Source: Sulfitobacter mediterraneus
GTDB lineage: Bacteria > Pseudomonadota > Alphaproteobacteria > Rhodobacterales > Rhodobacteraceae
Assembly (NCBI RefSeq): GCF_016801775.1
Contig: NZ_CP069004.1
Location: 992,001 to 1,056,000 of the forward strand
Reading direction: 5' to 3'
Length of the DNA: 64,000 nt
This document shows, one piece after another, positions 9,519 through 18,038 of the stretch. The notes beneath the pieces are model-generated. The model was not told where the DNA came from. It did not search any database and saw only the letters and a program-made list of their open reading frames with translations. The position numbers were made by a program, and so were the translations under genes. How positions within the stretch are numbered: the first letter of the stretch is position 1; each line of letters begins with the position of its first letter.

Positions 9519-10976
9519 ATGCCAACAGTGCTCAAGAATATTTCCGAAATCCGCCGGTTCTTTCATCGCAATGAAGATCCGATCTATTTCATTTCGGCGA
9601 CCAACTTTAACCTTCTTGGCCTCGACGAATGGGTCAAGAATTTCAAATACATCTGCTACATCGACTGTTATGGCGGCAAACATCCGAATGTGTTCTGCCC
9701 CTCCGAACAGCCCCATGCGGAGTTTCAGTCCATTGAAGACATCAACAACTACCTGCTGCAGCACAAAGAGGTCATTGATTTCATCAAACGCCGGGGCGGC
9801 AAGCCCAAGTTTGTGTTCTTGATGTTTGATGAGGAAACCGAACGTCTGTCCAAGGAGTTGGGCGCGGATGTGTGGTTCCCCAAGGCCAAGCTGCGCACCA
9901 ATATGGACAACAAGATCGAAACCGTTCGGATCGGCAACAAGGCCGGCGTGCCATCGGTGCCGAATGTGTTGGCAGAGGTTAAGGATTACGAAGATCTGAG
10001 AAAAACCTGTGAAAAGGCCGGGATCGGGCATGATCTGGTGCTGCAATCGGCCTTTGGTGACAGCGGCCATACCACGTTCTTTATCAAATCCGAGGCTGAT
10101 TTCCGCCGCCATGAACATGAGATCGTCGGCGAAGGCGAGATCAAGATCATGAAGCGGATCGATTGCCGCGGCTCGGCCATCGAAGGCTGTGCCACCAAGG
10201 AAGGCACAATCGTTGGCCCGCTGATGACCGAACTGGTTGGGTTCAATGAATTGACCCCCTATCGCGGCGGTTGGTGCGGCAATGAGATCCTCTCAACGGC
10301 CTTCCCGCCCAAAGTGCGTCAGAAGGCGCGCGAGCTGACCTTCAAATTTGGTGAGCAATTGCGCAAGGAAGGCTACCGCGGCTACTTTGAGCTGGATTTC
10401 CTGATCGACAAGAAAACCGGTGATATCTGGCTGGGTGAATTGAACCCGCGTATCACGGGCGCCTCTTCGATGACCAACCATGCGGCCTTTGCCCATGCCG
10501 ATGCGCCACTGTTCCTGTTCCACCTGCTTGAATTCTCCAAAAAGAAATTCCAACTCGACGTGGATGAGCTGAACGCCCGCTGGGCCGATTCCGCCAATAT
10601 CGACAGCTGGTCACAGATGGTGATCAAACACACCGATGACAGTGTCGACATCTGCACCGCATCGCCAGAAACCGGCATTTACAAGATGTTAGAGGACGGA
10701 AGTGTGGTATATGACCGCTTTGATTATCACCGCCGCGCCGTCGAAAGCGAGAACGAAGCCTTTTTCTTGCGTATCCTGCAACCGGGTGATTACCGCTATG
10801 AAGGGGCCGATATTGGTATCCTCGTGACGCGAGGTCGTTCTATGACCAAGAATTTCCAGTTGAATGAACGCGCCAAGAAATGGATACACGGCATCAAGAA
10901 AACGGTCGATGGCAAGCCGTTGCCCGTTGCCAACGCTGGTCCGGCCCTCGCAGACCCGGCGTTCAAAATCCTGTAA
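9519..10976 (+). CDS. ATP-grasp ligase (biotin carboxylase-like)
   Basis: This 485-residue protein has an N-terminal pre-ATP-grasp part (to about 125) and a lid with DNKIETVRIGNKAGVPSVP. The adenine-binding stretch is LVLQSAFGDSGHTTF, and the metal-binding acids are E291 (YFELDF) with E307 and N309 (GELNPR). The family activates a carboxylate as acyl phosphate and joins it to an amine or similar nucleophile. There is no biotinyl carrier or carboxyltransferase next to it, so amide or peptide-bond formation is more likely than carboxylation. It starts 15 bases after the decarboxylase with AAGGA as ribosome site. The pairing suggests that the amine product is conjugated to an acid. Confidence 0.8.
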   Translation: MPTVLKNISEIRRFFHRNEDPIYFISATNFNLLGLDEWVKNFKYICYIDCYGGKHPNVFCPSEQPHAEFQSIEDINNYLLQHKEVIDFIKRRGGKPKFVFLMFDEETERLSKELGADVWFPKAKLRTNMDNKIETVRIGNKAGVPSVPNVLAEVKDYEDLRKTCEKAGIGHDLVLQSAFGDSGHTTFFIKSEADFRRHEHEIVGEGEIKIMKRIDCRGSAIEGCATKEGTIVGPLMTELVGFNELTPYRGGWCGNEILSTAFPPKVRQKARELTFKFGEQLRKEGYRGYFELDFLIDKKTGDIWLGELNPRITGASSMTNHAAFAHADAPLFLFHLLEFSKKKFQLDVDELNARWADSANIDSWSQMVIKHTDDSVDICTASPETGIYKMLEDGSVVYDRFDYHRRAVESENEAFFLRILQPGDYRYEGADIGILVTRGRSMTKNFQLNERAKKWIHGIKKTVDGKPLPVANAGPALADPAFKIL

Positions 10977-10985
10977 GGACTGCCT

Positions 10986-11957
10986 ATGCACTGGCGCGCA
11001 CTCAGCGAAGACATGCCCGGCCCCAAGTGGGCCGGGCTTTTTGCGGAATACTGGCCCGATTACCGGCGCTGGTGGCTCAAGGAGGGCGACAGCGCCCGCC
11101 CCAGCTATCTGGAAAGCAAACGCGCTCTCAAAGAACACATGCCCGAGATTGTCCCGCTTTATGACAATCTGTGTGATCTGGCAGGCGGCGGCGATCAGGC
11201 GGCGCGCTTCCTCAGCTTTTATTGCCCGCCCCCCTATCTGTCAGGCTGTTCCCAAGCGATCTGGACTGGCGAAGAGCCGGTTCTGGTGCGCAACTACGAC
11301 TATAACCCCAATGCCTTTGACAGCCTGATCCTGCACACCGGATGGCAGGGTCGCCGCGTCATGGGCACCTCCGACGGGCTTTGGGGCATGGTGGATGGTA
11401 TGAACGATGCCGGGCTTGCGATCTCGCTGACCTTTGGCGGGCGGCGGGTGGTTGGCACCGGCTTTGGTGTCCCGCTGATCCTGCGCTATGTGCTGCAAAC
11501 CTGTGCAACCGCCGAAGAGGCAGGCGCGGTTCTGGCCCGCGTGCCCACGCATATGAGCTATAATGTCACCGTTCTGGATGCCAAACGTCACTACCTGACC
11601 GCGATGATGGCACCGGACCGCCCGACTGTGATCACCCACGCCGCCGTGGCGACGAACCATCAGGAAAGCGTCGAATGGGTCAGCCATGCAAGATTCACCG
11701 CAACGGTCGAACGCGAAAGGTTCCTGTTGCAGCGTCTGACCCTGCACCGCGATCCCGAAGACAAATTTATCAATGCCTTCCTGCGGCCGCCGCTGTATTC
11801 GACGGCTTTTGATGCTGGCTTTGGCACGCTTTATACTGCGGTCTACCGCCCACGGTTGCAGCAGATGGAGGTCCGCTGGCCCGGCACGGTCTGGCCAATG
11901 CACATGGACGCCTTTCAAGAGGGCGGACGCCGGGTCCAGATCCCCGGCGCGGCCTGA
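10986..11957 (+). CDS. C45-family autoproteolytic acyltransferase/hydrolase
   Basis: This 323-residue Ntn-hydrolase resembles the acyl-CoA:6-aminopenicillanate acyltransferase family. The likely nucleophile is C88 in YLSGCSQAIW, released by self-cleavage at G87-C88, and it is followed by the RNYDYNP core typical of the family. Further conserved stretches are GMNDAGLAISLTFGG (near 140) and VATNHQ. Such enzymes cleave or transfer acyl groups on amide nitrogen. It begins 9 bases after the ATP-grasp gene with AAGGAC before the ATG, so it is co-transcribed. It ends 2 bases from the stop of the convergent fusion gene. Confidence 0.8.
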   Translation: MHWRALSEDMPGPKWAGLFAEYWPDYRRWWLKEGDSARPSYLESKRALKEHMPEIVPLYDNLCDLAGGGDQAARFLSFYCPPPYLSGCSQAIWTGEEPVLVRNYDYNPNAFDSLILHTGWQGRRVMGTSDGLWGMVDGMNDAGLAISLTFGGRRVVGTGFGVPLILRYVLQTCATAEEAGAVLARVPTHMSYNVTVLDAKRHYLTAMMAPDRPTVITHAAVATNHQESVEWVSHARFTATVERERFLLQRLTLHRDPEDKFINAFLRPPLYSTAFDAGFGTLYTAVYRPRLQQMEVRWPGTVWPMHMDAFQEGGRRVQIPGAA

Positions 11958-11959
11958 TC

Positions 11960-14900
11960 TTATGGCCTGCTACCGGTCTCGCCCAGAACAGCATCAAGAC
12001 GGTCCAACAGCATCTCAACGCCTTCTGCATCCACACTCAGCGGCGGTCGGATTTTCAGGATATTGTCCTCCGGCCCTTCGCGGCCCATCAAGATCCGTTC
12101 TTCGCGCATCCGGTTGAGGACGTAACTGCATTGTGCGGTCGCGGGTGACTTTGTGGCGCGATCCGTCACAAGCTCAACCCCGACAAACAAACCCATACCG
12201 CGCACATCTCCAATAATATCATATCGTTGCTGGAGCTTCTTAAGACCTGAGATTAACTGTTCGCCCACCTTCGCGGCGTTCTGCATCAGCCCTTCATCAT
12301 CGACAATGTCCAACACGGTTTTGCCCACACGGCACGAAAGCGTTGATCCGCCGAAAGTCGAGAAGAACTCCGGCCCTTTGGCAAAAGCAGCGGCAATCTC
12401 CGGTGTGGTGATCAACACGCCCAAGGGATGGCCATTGCCAATGGGCTTGCCCAACACAACAATGTCCGGCACAACGCCCTGCGCCTCGAAAGCAAAGTAA
12501 TGCGTGCCAAGCCGGCCCAAACCGGTCTGCACTTCGTCGGCAATGCATATCCCGCCCGCCGCGCGAATACGCTCATAAACACCCTTGAGGTAGCCATCAG
12601 GCGGAATGATCTGTCCGCCAACAGACGGGAAGGTCTCCGCGATGAAGCCCGCCGGCCTGTGACCGCGATCTGCCAATGCCGCAACCGCCCGATCCACTTG
12701 CGCGGCATATTTCGCCCCCCGCTCTGGGTCATCACGGCCAAAGGCACCACGGTAGTCATCTGGGATATCCACCAGTTCCACCCAATCAGGCTGGCCGACA
12801 CCGCCCTTGGCGTTGAACTTGTAGGCCGAGATGTCGATCGCGCCAGTGGTGTTGCCATGATATCCGTGATTGGGCGTGATCATCCCCTTTGCCCCGCTGG
12901 CCGCGCGGGCGAGCCGCAGCGCCAGTTCATTGGCCTCGGTGCCGGAATTGAGGAAAAAACAGACTGACAGTTCCGGCGGCAGTTTCGACATCAACTTATC
13001 GGCAAAGGCGGTTTGCGCCGGATGCAGATAGCGGGTGTTGGAATTCATCCGCTTGAGCTGATCGGCAACCACCGCCTGAATGCGCGGATGCGCATGGCCC
13101 ACATGCGGCACATTGTTGTAGGCATCAAGATAGGGCCGTCCCCATTCATCAAACAAATGGTGCTTCCAGCCCCGCATCAACATGACAGGATCGCTGTAAC
13201 TCAGCTTGAGATTACCGCCAAAATGCGTTTGACGCTTTTCCAGTATGGCCGCTTTATCAGTAGGTTGATAGGCAACGTAAGCATCCTCTAGGTTCAACAG
13301 CGCGGCCGGATTGGGGCAGATTGCGCCCCAAAGATCAAGCTCATCGGGATCGGCCACACCGGGCCAATCGGTTCCCATGCCCGCCAGAGACAGCGCCAGT
13401 TGGAAATGCAGATGCGGCGCCCATCCACCGTTGCAATCCGCCGCGCCAAGGCGACAGAACACCTCACCTTTCTCGATGCTCTGGCCCAGTTTGAGATGTG
13501 CAATGCTCGCCGGATCAAGATGGCCATAAAGGCTGTGAAACGCGTCCCCTTCGGGGGTTTCATGGCGCAGGATCACCATACCGCCATAGTCCAGCCGTCC
13601 GCGCCGGTCCTCGACAAAGGCCACCGTGGCGGCCAAAGGCGCGGCCAGCGTCTGGCCCGCGGGTGCAAACACATCCACGCCAAGGTGTACCGTACGCCGG
13701 TTTGAGGCCTTCCATTTCCCCTTGCGGAACGCAGGCGCGGTATAGACCAGACGCGGCTCACTGTAATAACCCATCCAGATATCGTCCGGCCCGAAACGAT
13801 CTGCGCCCAACGTCGCGGCCTCCTGATCGGTGATGTCGAACGGGTTGCGCGGACAGGTCGCAGCCTCAACCGACAAGGCCTCCATCGGGGCCGCTGCCAG
13901 AGATTGGCCGATGATCGGGGCAAAATCACCGCGCGATTGATCCAGCCAAAGCGCCACGCGCGCAGCCGCATCGTTGATCGGCAAGCCGCAAGCACTGCGC
14001 AGGCGCATCCTCAGCATCTCGGTGTTCAGCTCCGGCCCCTCCAGAAACCTCCATGCGGGTGCTTGCGATATTGTTATATAGGGATCGGCCGGATTTTCCT
14101 GCGCCATGAGCGTGGAATTCACAATGCTCTTGGCCAGCCGCATCCGCAGAAGTGGCAGGAGCATATCAATCTCATCCCCCGTGAGCGGGTGCACCTCGTG
14201 ATACCCTTTGACCAAGGCTGTCAGCGCAAGATCCGGCTCTGCGTGATCCAAGACCACGTATGCAGCCGTGATTGCCAGATCGCAGATGCGCGGCGCACGG
14301 CACATGTCGCCCAGATCTATCACGCCAGAAATATGCGGACTGCCCGCGCGGTGATCGACCAAGGCATTGTAATCATTCAGATCATTGTGGATGGCCTGCC
14401 GCGGCATCGCAGCAAGCCGGTCTTGCAACGTATCGAAGTCTTCGCAGATCCCGGCCAGGATCGCATGGCGGTCTTGGTCGGTAACGCAGGTCAACGCGCC
14501 CTTGATCCAGCCCGCTTGCATCAGGTTCCACTTGAAATCACGCGTCAAGGCAGGGTGATCAAAATCTGCCAACGCGTCGGTCAGCCTGCCATTTCGGGCC
14601 CCCAGATCGGCAATCAAACCTGCGCTGTGCGGGCTGAAATTGGCGTAACAGATCCCCGGAAGCGCCGATTGCAGCCAGACCAGCCGCGCCTGCCCAGCGT
14701 TGTCCTGGGCCGTGACCATCGCCTTGCCATCTCTGGCGGGAATGACCCGCGGCATCGGCACCTCGGGGGCATGCGTCGCAACATGATCCAGCGCCTTGAT
14801 CTGCATATCGATCAGGCCGGTCTCGCACCCTGCCCGCATCACCTTGAGGATGCTGGTCTTTCCGTCGTCATGAACCGCGCGAAAATTAAGATCATACTCA

Positions 14901-14971
14901 CCATCTAGCGGCTCAAGCTCTGCTGTGATGCCCCAATGGGTCTTGAGTATCTGTGTCCAATCGTCCGACAT
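11960..14971 (-). CDS. Fusion: APH-type kinase, M23 domain, class III aminotransferase/phospholyase
   Basis: Three domains are joined in about 1003 residues. The first (~20-330) is an aminoglycoside-phosphotransferase/hydroxylysine-kinase fold with HNDLNDYN and the metal Asp in VIDLGD. The second (~430-560) is an M23-like beta domain with HLGVDVFAPAG and HLHFQ. The third (~590-1000) is a class III PLP domain with LNSGTEANE, IADEVQTGLGR and the PLP Lys in VLGKPIGNGHP. In animals, separate kinase and PLP proteins phosphorylate 5-hydroxylysine (or start from phosphoethanolamine) and then eliminate phosphate and ammonia, and bacterial fusions of this layout are known. A role on hydroxy-amines is therefore likely. 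The M23 part lacks a signal peptide and may be structural. I chose the ATG at 14971 over a TTG at 15031. Confidence 0.85.
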   Translation of the reverse strand: MSDDWTQILKTHWGITAELEPLDGEYDLNFRAVHDDGKTSILKVMRAGCETGLIDMQIKALDHVATHAPEVPMPRVIPARDGKAMVTAQDNAGQARLVWLQSALPGICYANFSPHSAGLIADLGARNGRLTDALADFDHPALTRDFKWNLMQAGWIKGALTCVTDQDRHAILAGICEDFDTLQDRLAAMPRQAIHNDLNDYNALVDHRAGSPHISGVIDLGDMCRAPRICDLAITAAYVVLDHAEPDLALTALVKGYHEVHPLTGDEIDMLLPLLRMRLAKSIVNSTLMAQENPADPYITISQAPAWRFLEGPELNTEMLRMRLRSACGLPINDAAARVALWLDQSRGDFAPIIGQSLAAAPMEALSVEAATCPRNPFDITDQEAATLGADRFGPDDIWMGYYSEPRLVYTAPAFRKGKWKASNRRTVHLGVDVFAPAGQTLAAPLAATVAFVEDRRGRLDYGGMVILRHETPEGDAFHSLYGHLDPASIAHLKLGQSIEKGEVFCRLGAADCNGGWAPHLHFQLALSLAGMGTDWPGVADPDELDLWGAICPNPAALLNLEDAYVAYQPTDKAAILEKRQTHFGGNLKLSYSDPVMLMRGWKHHLFDEWGRPYLDAYNNVPHVGHAHPRIQAVVADQLKRMNSNTRYLHPAQTAFADKLMSKLPPELSVCFFLNSGTEANELALRLARAASGAKGMITPNHGYHGNTTGAIDISAYKFNAKGGVGQPDWVELVDIPDDYRGAFGRDDPERGAKYAAQVDRAVAALADRGHRPAGFIAETFPSVGGQIIPPDGYLKGVYERIRAAGGICIADEVQTGLGRLGTHYFAFEAQGVVPDIVVLGKPIGNGHPLGVLITTPEIAAAFAKGPEFFSTFGGSTLSCRVGKTVLDIVDDEGLMQNAAKVGEQLISGLKKLQQRYDIIGDVRGMGLFVGVELVTDRATKSPATAQCSYVLNRMREERILMGREGPEDNILKIRPPLSVDAEGVEMLLDRLDAVLGETGSRP

Positions 14972-15061
14972 GCCGCCGCCCCCCCGAATTCCTGTTGTGC
15001 CATCAATGCGTGGCAAGATCAGGGGCTTCAAGGGGGATTGTCGGATTTGGCGAAACTGCGT

Positions 15062-15370
15062 TCAATCCTCGCGGCAGTAAACGTCGTAAAGGGTGCCCAT
15101 CAGCACCTGCATCTTGGGGTCCGCAATCCGGTAAAAGATCGTCTGACCCTGCCTGCGCGTGTCCACCACACCGCCTGCCCGCAGCTTGGCCAAATGCTGG
15201 CTCAGCGCGGATTGCCCCAGATCAAGGGTGTCTTGCAAGGTGCCGACACTGCATTCACCTTCTGCCAATTTGCACAGGATCAGCAACCGGCGCGGGTTGG
15301 CCAGAAGGGTCAATTGCCCCGCGACAAGATCGGCTTTTTCTTCAAGGCCGGAGGTAAGTGTTTCTGACAT
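15062..15370 (-). CDS. ArsR-family repressor, SqrR/BigR-like persulfide sensor
   Basis: The 102-residue winged-helix protein has a recognition helix around QSALSQHLAKLRAGGVV. Two cysteines, C40 and C99, lie at the positions used as a sulfide/persulfide-sensing pair in SqrR and BigR; a third is C33. The metal-binding ELCVC box of arsenic sensors is absent. It is divergent from the two YeeE/YedE genes, the same arrangement that BigR-type repressors have with sulfur transport and oxidation genes. The expected role is derepression when reactive sulfur accumulates. Confidence 0.8.
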   Translation of the reverse strand: MSETLTSGLEEKADLVAGQLTLLANPRRLLILCKLAEGECSVGTLQDTLDLGQSALSQHLAKLRAGGVVDTRRQGQTIFYRIADPKMQVLMGTLYDVYCRED

Positions 15371-15385
15371 TTCTATACTTTAGAT

Positions 15386-15402
15386 ATTGCTAATTTAGTA
15401 AT
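15386..15402. promoter_or_regulatory. Operator-like inverted repeat between arsR and yeeE
   Basis: ATTGCTAA, one base, then TTAGTAAT: the half-sites match at 7 of 8 positions when inverted. It lies in an AT-rich patch 16 bases from the arsR start and 65 from the first yeeE start. BigR-type proteins bind AT-rich inverted repeats of this kind. The assignment is inferred from position and symmetry. Confidence 0.55.
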
Positions 15403-15466
15403 TACTTATTTATATCACATCAGGCAGGCGCTGCAAGAGCGCCACAACATAACGGAGTTTGCGCTT

Positions 15467-15919
15467 ATGGAATTGTCCACTGCAACAGAATTTACACCGC
15501 TGCTGTCCCTTGTGGGGGGTATCCTGATCGGGATCAGCGCCTTGATGGTCATGGGCCTTTTTGGACGGATCGCGGGCATATCCGGCATCACCAGCGGCAT
15601 GATGGCCGCATTTCTGCCGATGCGCGGTGCGCCGACAGATCTGGCCTGGCGCTTGGCCTTTGTCGCCGGTTTGATCGCAGCGCCGCTGCTATATAGCGTT
15701 TTTGCCGGGCAAATGCCGGCGCAAACCGTTCCAACATCTCTGATTGGCATGGCCATCGCAGGGATCGTCGTGGGTGTCGGCACCAGCCTTGGGTCGGGCT
15801 GCACGTCGGGGCATGGGGTCTGCGGATTGGCGCGGCTGTCGCCCCGGTCACTGATCGCGGTTTGCACGTTCATGGCAACTGCGGGCGTCACCGTTTTTGT
15901 CCTGCGGCACATGGTTTAA
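15467..15919 (+). CDS. YeeE/YedE-family sulfur transport protein, first half
   Basis: This is a 150-residue membrane protein with about four hydrophobic segments. Its signature is VGTSLGSGCTSGHGVCGL, in which the cysteines are thought to relay thiosulfate or sulfane sulfur in YeeE-type channels. Full-length YeeE carries two such halves in one chain; here the halves are separate consecutive genes, as in PmpA/PmpB and in BigR-regulated operons. It is co-transcribed with the next gene (11-base gap) and faces an ArsR sensor. Confidence 0.85.
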   Translation: MELSTATEFTPLLSLVGGILIGISALMVMGLFGRIAGISGITSGMMAAFLPMRGAPTDLAWRLAFVAGLIAAPLLYSVFAGQMPAQTVPTSLIGMAIAGIVVGVGTSLGSGCTSGHGVCGLARLSPRSLIAVCTFMATAGVTVFVLRHMV

Positions 15920-15930
15920 GGAGCGTACAG

Positions 15931-16371
15931 ATGCATATTCTTTTTGGTCTGCTTTCCGGTCTGGTCTTTGGTATTGGCCTTGTCATCTCTGGCATGTCGA
16001 ACCCCGCCAAGGTGTTGAATTTCCTTGATGTCGCTGGCACTTGGGATCCCAGCCTTGCCTTTGTAATGGGCGGCGCATCAGTAACGACCTTTATTGGGTA
16101 CCGGTTGATCCTCAAACGCCCTGCCCCCGCATTGGCGGATGTGTTCCAGATGCCCACTGCGGCGCAGATTGACCGGCCCTTGCTGGCTGGCTCGGCGCTG
16201 TTTGGTATTGGCTGGGGCATCGGCGGGCTTTGCCCCGGTCCGGCCTGGACCGCGCTGCCAATGATGGCGCCGGGCGTTCTGGTTTTCTTGCCGATGATGC
16301 TTTTGGGGCTGTGGGTTGGCAGCCATCTGAAGCTACAGTCCAGCGGCGGTGCCGCCCCTGCTGCCGGCTGA
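15931..16371 (+). CDS. YeeE/YedE-family sulfur transport protein, second half
   Basis: This is a 146-residue partner of the preceding gene. GLVISGMSNPAKVLNFLD marks the start of the fold and GWGIGGLCPGPAW is the second-half cysteine motif. The ATG at 15931 has AAGGAG eight bases upstream. Together the two proteins would make one inner-membrane channel for thiosulfate or persulfide sulfur. No sulfurtransferase or blh-type dioxygenase gene follows. Confidence 0.85.
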   Translation: MHILFGLLSGLVFGIGLVISGMSNPAKVLNFLDVAGTWDPSLAFVMGGASVTTFIGYRLILKRPAPALADVFQMPTAAQIDRPLLAGSALFGIGWGIGGLCPGPAWTALPMMAPGVLVFLPMMLLGLWVGSHLKLQSSGGAAPAAG

Positions 16372-16394
16372 TCCGGCACGCGATCACCCTGCAA

Positions 16395-16467
16395 TGGCCG
16401 CACCCCCGTCTTACGGCGGCCAGAATTGCATGGGCATCCTTTCCCCCGAAACGCAAAGGGGGTGCCC
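16395..16467 (+). other. Two hairpins in front of a small frame
   Basis: TGGCCGC (16395-16401) pairs with GCGGCCA (16416-16422). A second structure pairs GGGCA with TGCCC (16432-16436 and 16463-16467) and CCCCC with GGGGG (16443-16447 and 16458-16462). It ends directly at an ATG and buries the purine-rich ribosome site. There is no T run, so these are not simple terminators. Confidence 0.45.
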
Positions 16468-16752
16468 ATGCAAAATGTTCCAACCGCGCGGCAGACCGCT
16501 CAGGAAAAAATGTTTGAATTGATGCGCCACTCGGCGCTGTCACAGCGGGCTGGGGCCAAGCCGCAATGCGCGCTTGCGGCCAAAGACGCGGATCGCCTGA
16601 AATCACGGGCTTTGGCGTCCCTGGGTGTCAGGCCCGCATCAGGTGCAGCGCCAAAAGGCACGCTCATCTGGACTTCGGTTTTTCACCGGCTTGCGCACTT
16701 TCAACCTAGAAAAACCCGGCCCCGTCCAGTTCTACAATCAAAGCACCCATAA
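16468..16752 (+). CDS. Possible small protein of unknown function
   Basis: This is a 94-residue frame with a strong GGGGG ribosome site that lies inside a hairpin. The N-terminal half (RQTAQEKMFELMRHSALSQR) looks helical and coding-like. The C-terminal half is basic, and its last 47 bases overlap the 3' end of the opposite gene, which is unusual for a real gene. I do not recognise a family. It may be a short regulatory or leader peptide, or spurious. Confidence 0.3.
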   Translation: MQNVPTARQTAQEKMFELMRHSALSQRAGAKPQCALAAKDADRLKSRALASLGVRPASGAAPKGTLIWTSVFHRLAHFQPRKTRPRPVLQSKHP

Positions 16753-17185
16753 CCCGGCCATCGCTGGGGTTGGTCAGGGTGAAGACCGCCTGAACATGGC
16801 CGCTTTGAGCAGACCTTGCCGCGGCATCGAATATTTCGAACTGCCATGGCGCGGCTTCGTAGTGTTGGCGCAGGCAATCTCGAACCAACTCTGCCACGGC
16901 ATCACCCGCACGATATTCGGCAATTGTCATCCCATTGAGATCACGTAGCGAAAGCGCCCGAATGCGGCCCTTTGCGCCCTGCAAATGATGTTGCAGGAGT
17001 TGCTGTGCCGGATGGCCCGATTGCACCGTCAGGGGCGGATCGGACAAAGCGCCAAGCAGCCGCGCATCATTGGCCCAAGTCATCACATCACGGTCGATAA
17101 AGTGCAGCATTGCCATCGGCCGATCCTGCGCCCATCCAGGCGCGGCCAACATCCACAAAAGCGCCGCCATCACATAGCGTGTCAT
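16706..17185 (-). CDS. Secreted protein of unknown function
   Basis: This is a 159-residue protein with a clear signal peptide (MTRYVMAALLWMLAAPGWA, cut before QD). I use the start at 17185 because GGGGA lies just upstream and this places the signal peptide at the N-terminus; an upstream start would add nine residues. The mature part resembles periplasmic sensor-type domains (AEYRAGDAVAELVRDCLRQ, then beta-rich VQAVFTLTNPSDGRVMGALIVEL), but I cannot name a family. It stands alone. Confidence 0.65.
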   Translation of the reverse strand: MTRYVMAALLWMLAAPGWAQDRPMAMLHFIDRDVMTWANDARLLGALSDPPLTVQSGHPAQQLLQHHLQGAKGRIRALSLRDLNGMTIAEYRAGDAVAELVRDCLRQHYEAAPWQFEIFDAAARSAQSGHVQAVFTLTNPSDGRVMGALIVELDGAGFF

Positions 17186-17302
17186 CACATTTCCCCAACT
17201 CCAATGCGCCAAGTGACGCAGAAACCACGGCTGAGCCTAGGAAACGGATGTTAAAGCGGGATGAATCGCTCTGCAGTGTCTGAGAAATTGGTTATCGTGG
17301 AG

Positions 17303-18037
17303 TTAACCCTGGTCCGGTATTTCGCCACGGAAACCCAGTGCCACGACAAATTTCTCAGAACTGTCTGACCGGCTGGCGGGGGGTTTGTAGTTGTGGACCT
17401 TGGTGAAACGCTGTTTCAGCAGCTTTTGCAAATCGCCTTCTGCGCCGCCGGCCAGAACCTTGGCAACAAAGGTGCCACCCTCATCCAGCACGTCAAAGGC
17501 GAAATAGGCTGCGGCCTCGCACAGGGCGATGATGCGCAGATGGTCGGTCTGTTTGTGACCCGATGAAGAGGCCGCCATATCCGACATGACCACGTCAGCC
17601 TTGCCGCCCAGCCATTCCTTGACCTGCAGATCGGCGTCATCTTCCATGAAATCCAGCTGGTGCAATTCGCAGCCTGCAATCGGCTCCATCTCTTGCAGAT
17701 CAATGCCCAGAATGGTGCCCACGGCCTTGCCGCCGCGTTCGGCCAGCACGTTGCTGCGTTTGACGGCCACCTGACACCAGCCGCCCGGTGCCGCGCCCAG
17801 ATCAACGATCCGCGCACCGGGCACGAGAAAGCGGAATTTGTCGTCCAGTTCCATGATCTTATAGGCCGCACGCCCGCGATACCCTTCGGATTGCGCCCGT
17901 TTGACATAAGGATCGTTCAACTGTCGCTGCAACCAGCGGGTGGAACTGGTGGTCCGCCCGCGTGCGGATTTGACCTTGACCTTGAGGTCACGTTGGCCGC
18001 GCCCGGAGGTGTTTTTGCCAGTTGGTGTCTTGCCCAT
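17303..18037 (-). CDS. rlmE: 23S rRNA 2'-O-ribose methyltransferase RlmE (FtsJ)
   Basis: The enzyme uses SAM to methylate the 2'-OH of U2552 in the A-loop of 23S rRNA. It has the SAM motif [14 protein letters not shown], the VMSDMA catalytic Asp, and the Lys of the K-D-K-E tetrad in FVAKVLAGG. The 244 residues from the ATG at 18037 include a ~35-residue basic N-terminal tail usual in alphaproteobacteria. The start lies one base after the stop of the upstream ppx gene, so translation is coupled. Confidence 0.93.
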   Translation of the reverse strand: MGKTPTGKNTSGRGQRDLKVKVKSARGRTTSSTRWLQRQLNDPYVKRAQSEGYRGRAAYKIMELDDKFRFLVPGARIVDLGAAPGGWCQVAVKRSNVLAERGGKAVGTILGIDLQEMEPIAGCELHQLDFMEDDADLQVKEWLGGKADVVMSDMAASSSGHKQTDHLRIIALCEAAAYFAFDVLDEGGTFVAKVLAGGAEGDLQKLLKQRFTKVHNYKPPASRSDSSEKFVVALGFRGEIPDQG

Positions 18038-18038
18038 C

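Noticed and set aside
11960..14971. Reading the fusion as three genes broken by frameshifts
   Set aside because: The frame is continuous with intact motifs in all three parts, and such fusions are known in bacteria.
16395..16422. Hairpin as Rho-independent terminator of the yeeE genes
   Set aside because: A good stem, but the sequence after it (GAATTGC) has no T run.
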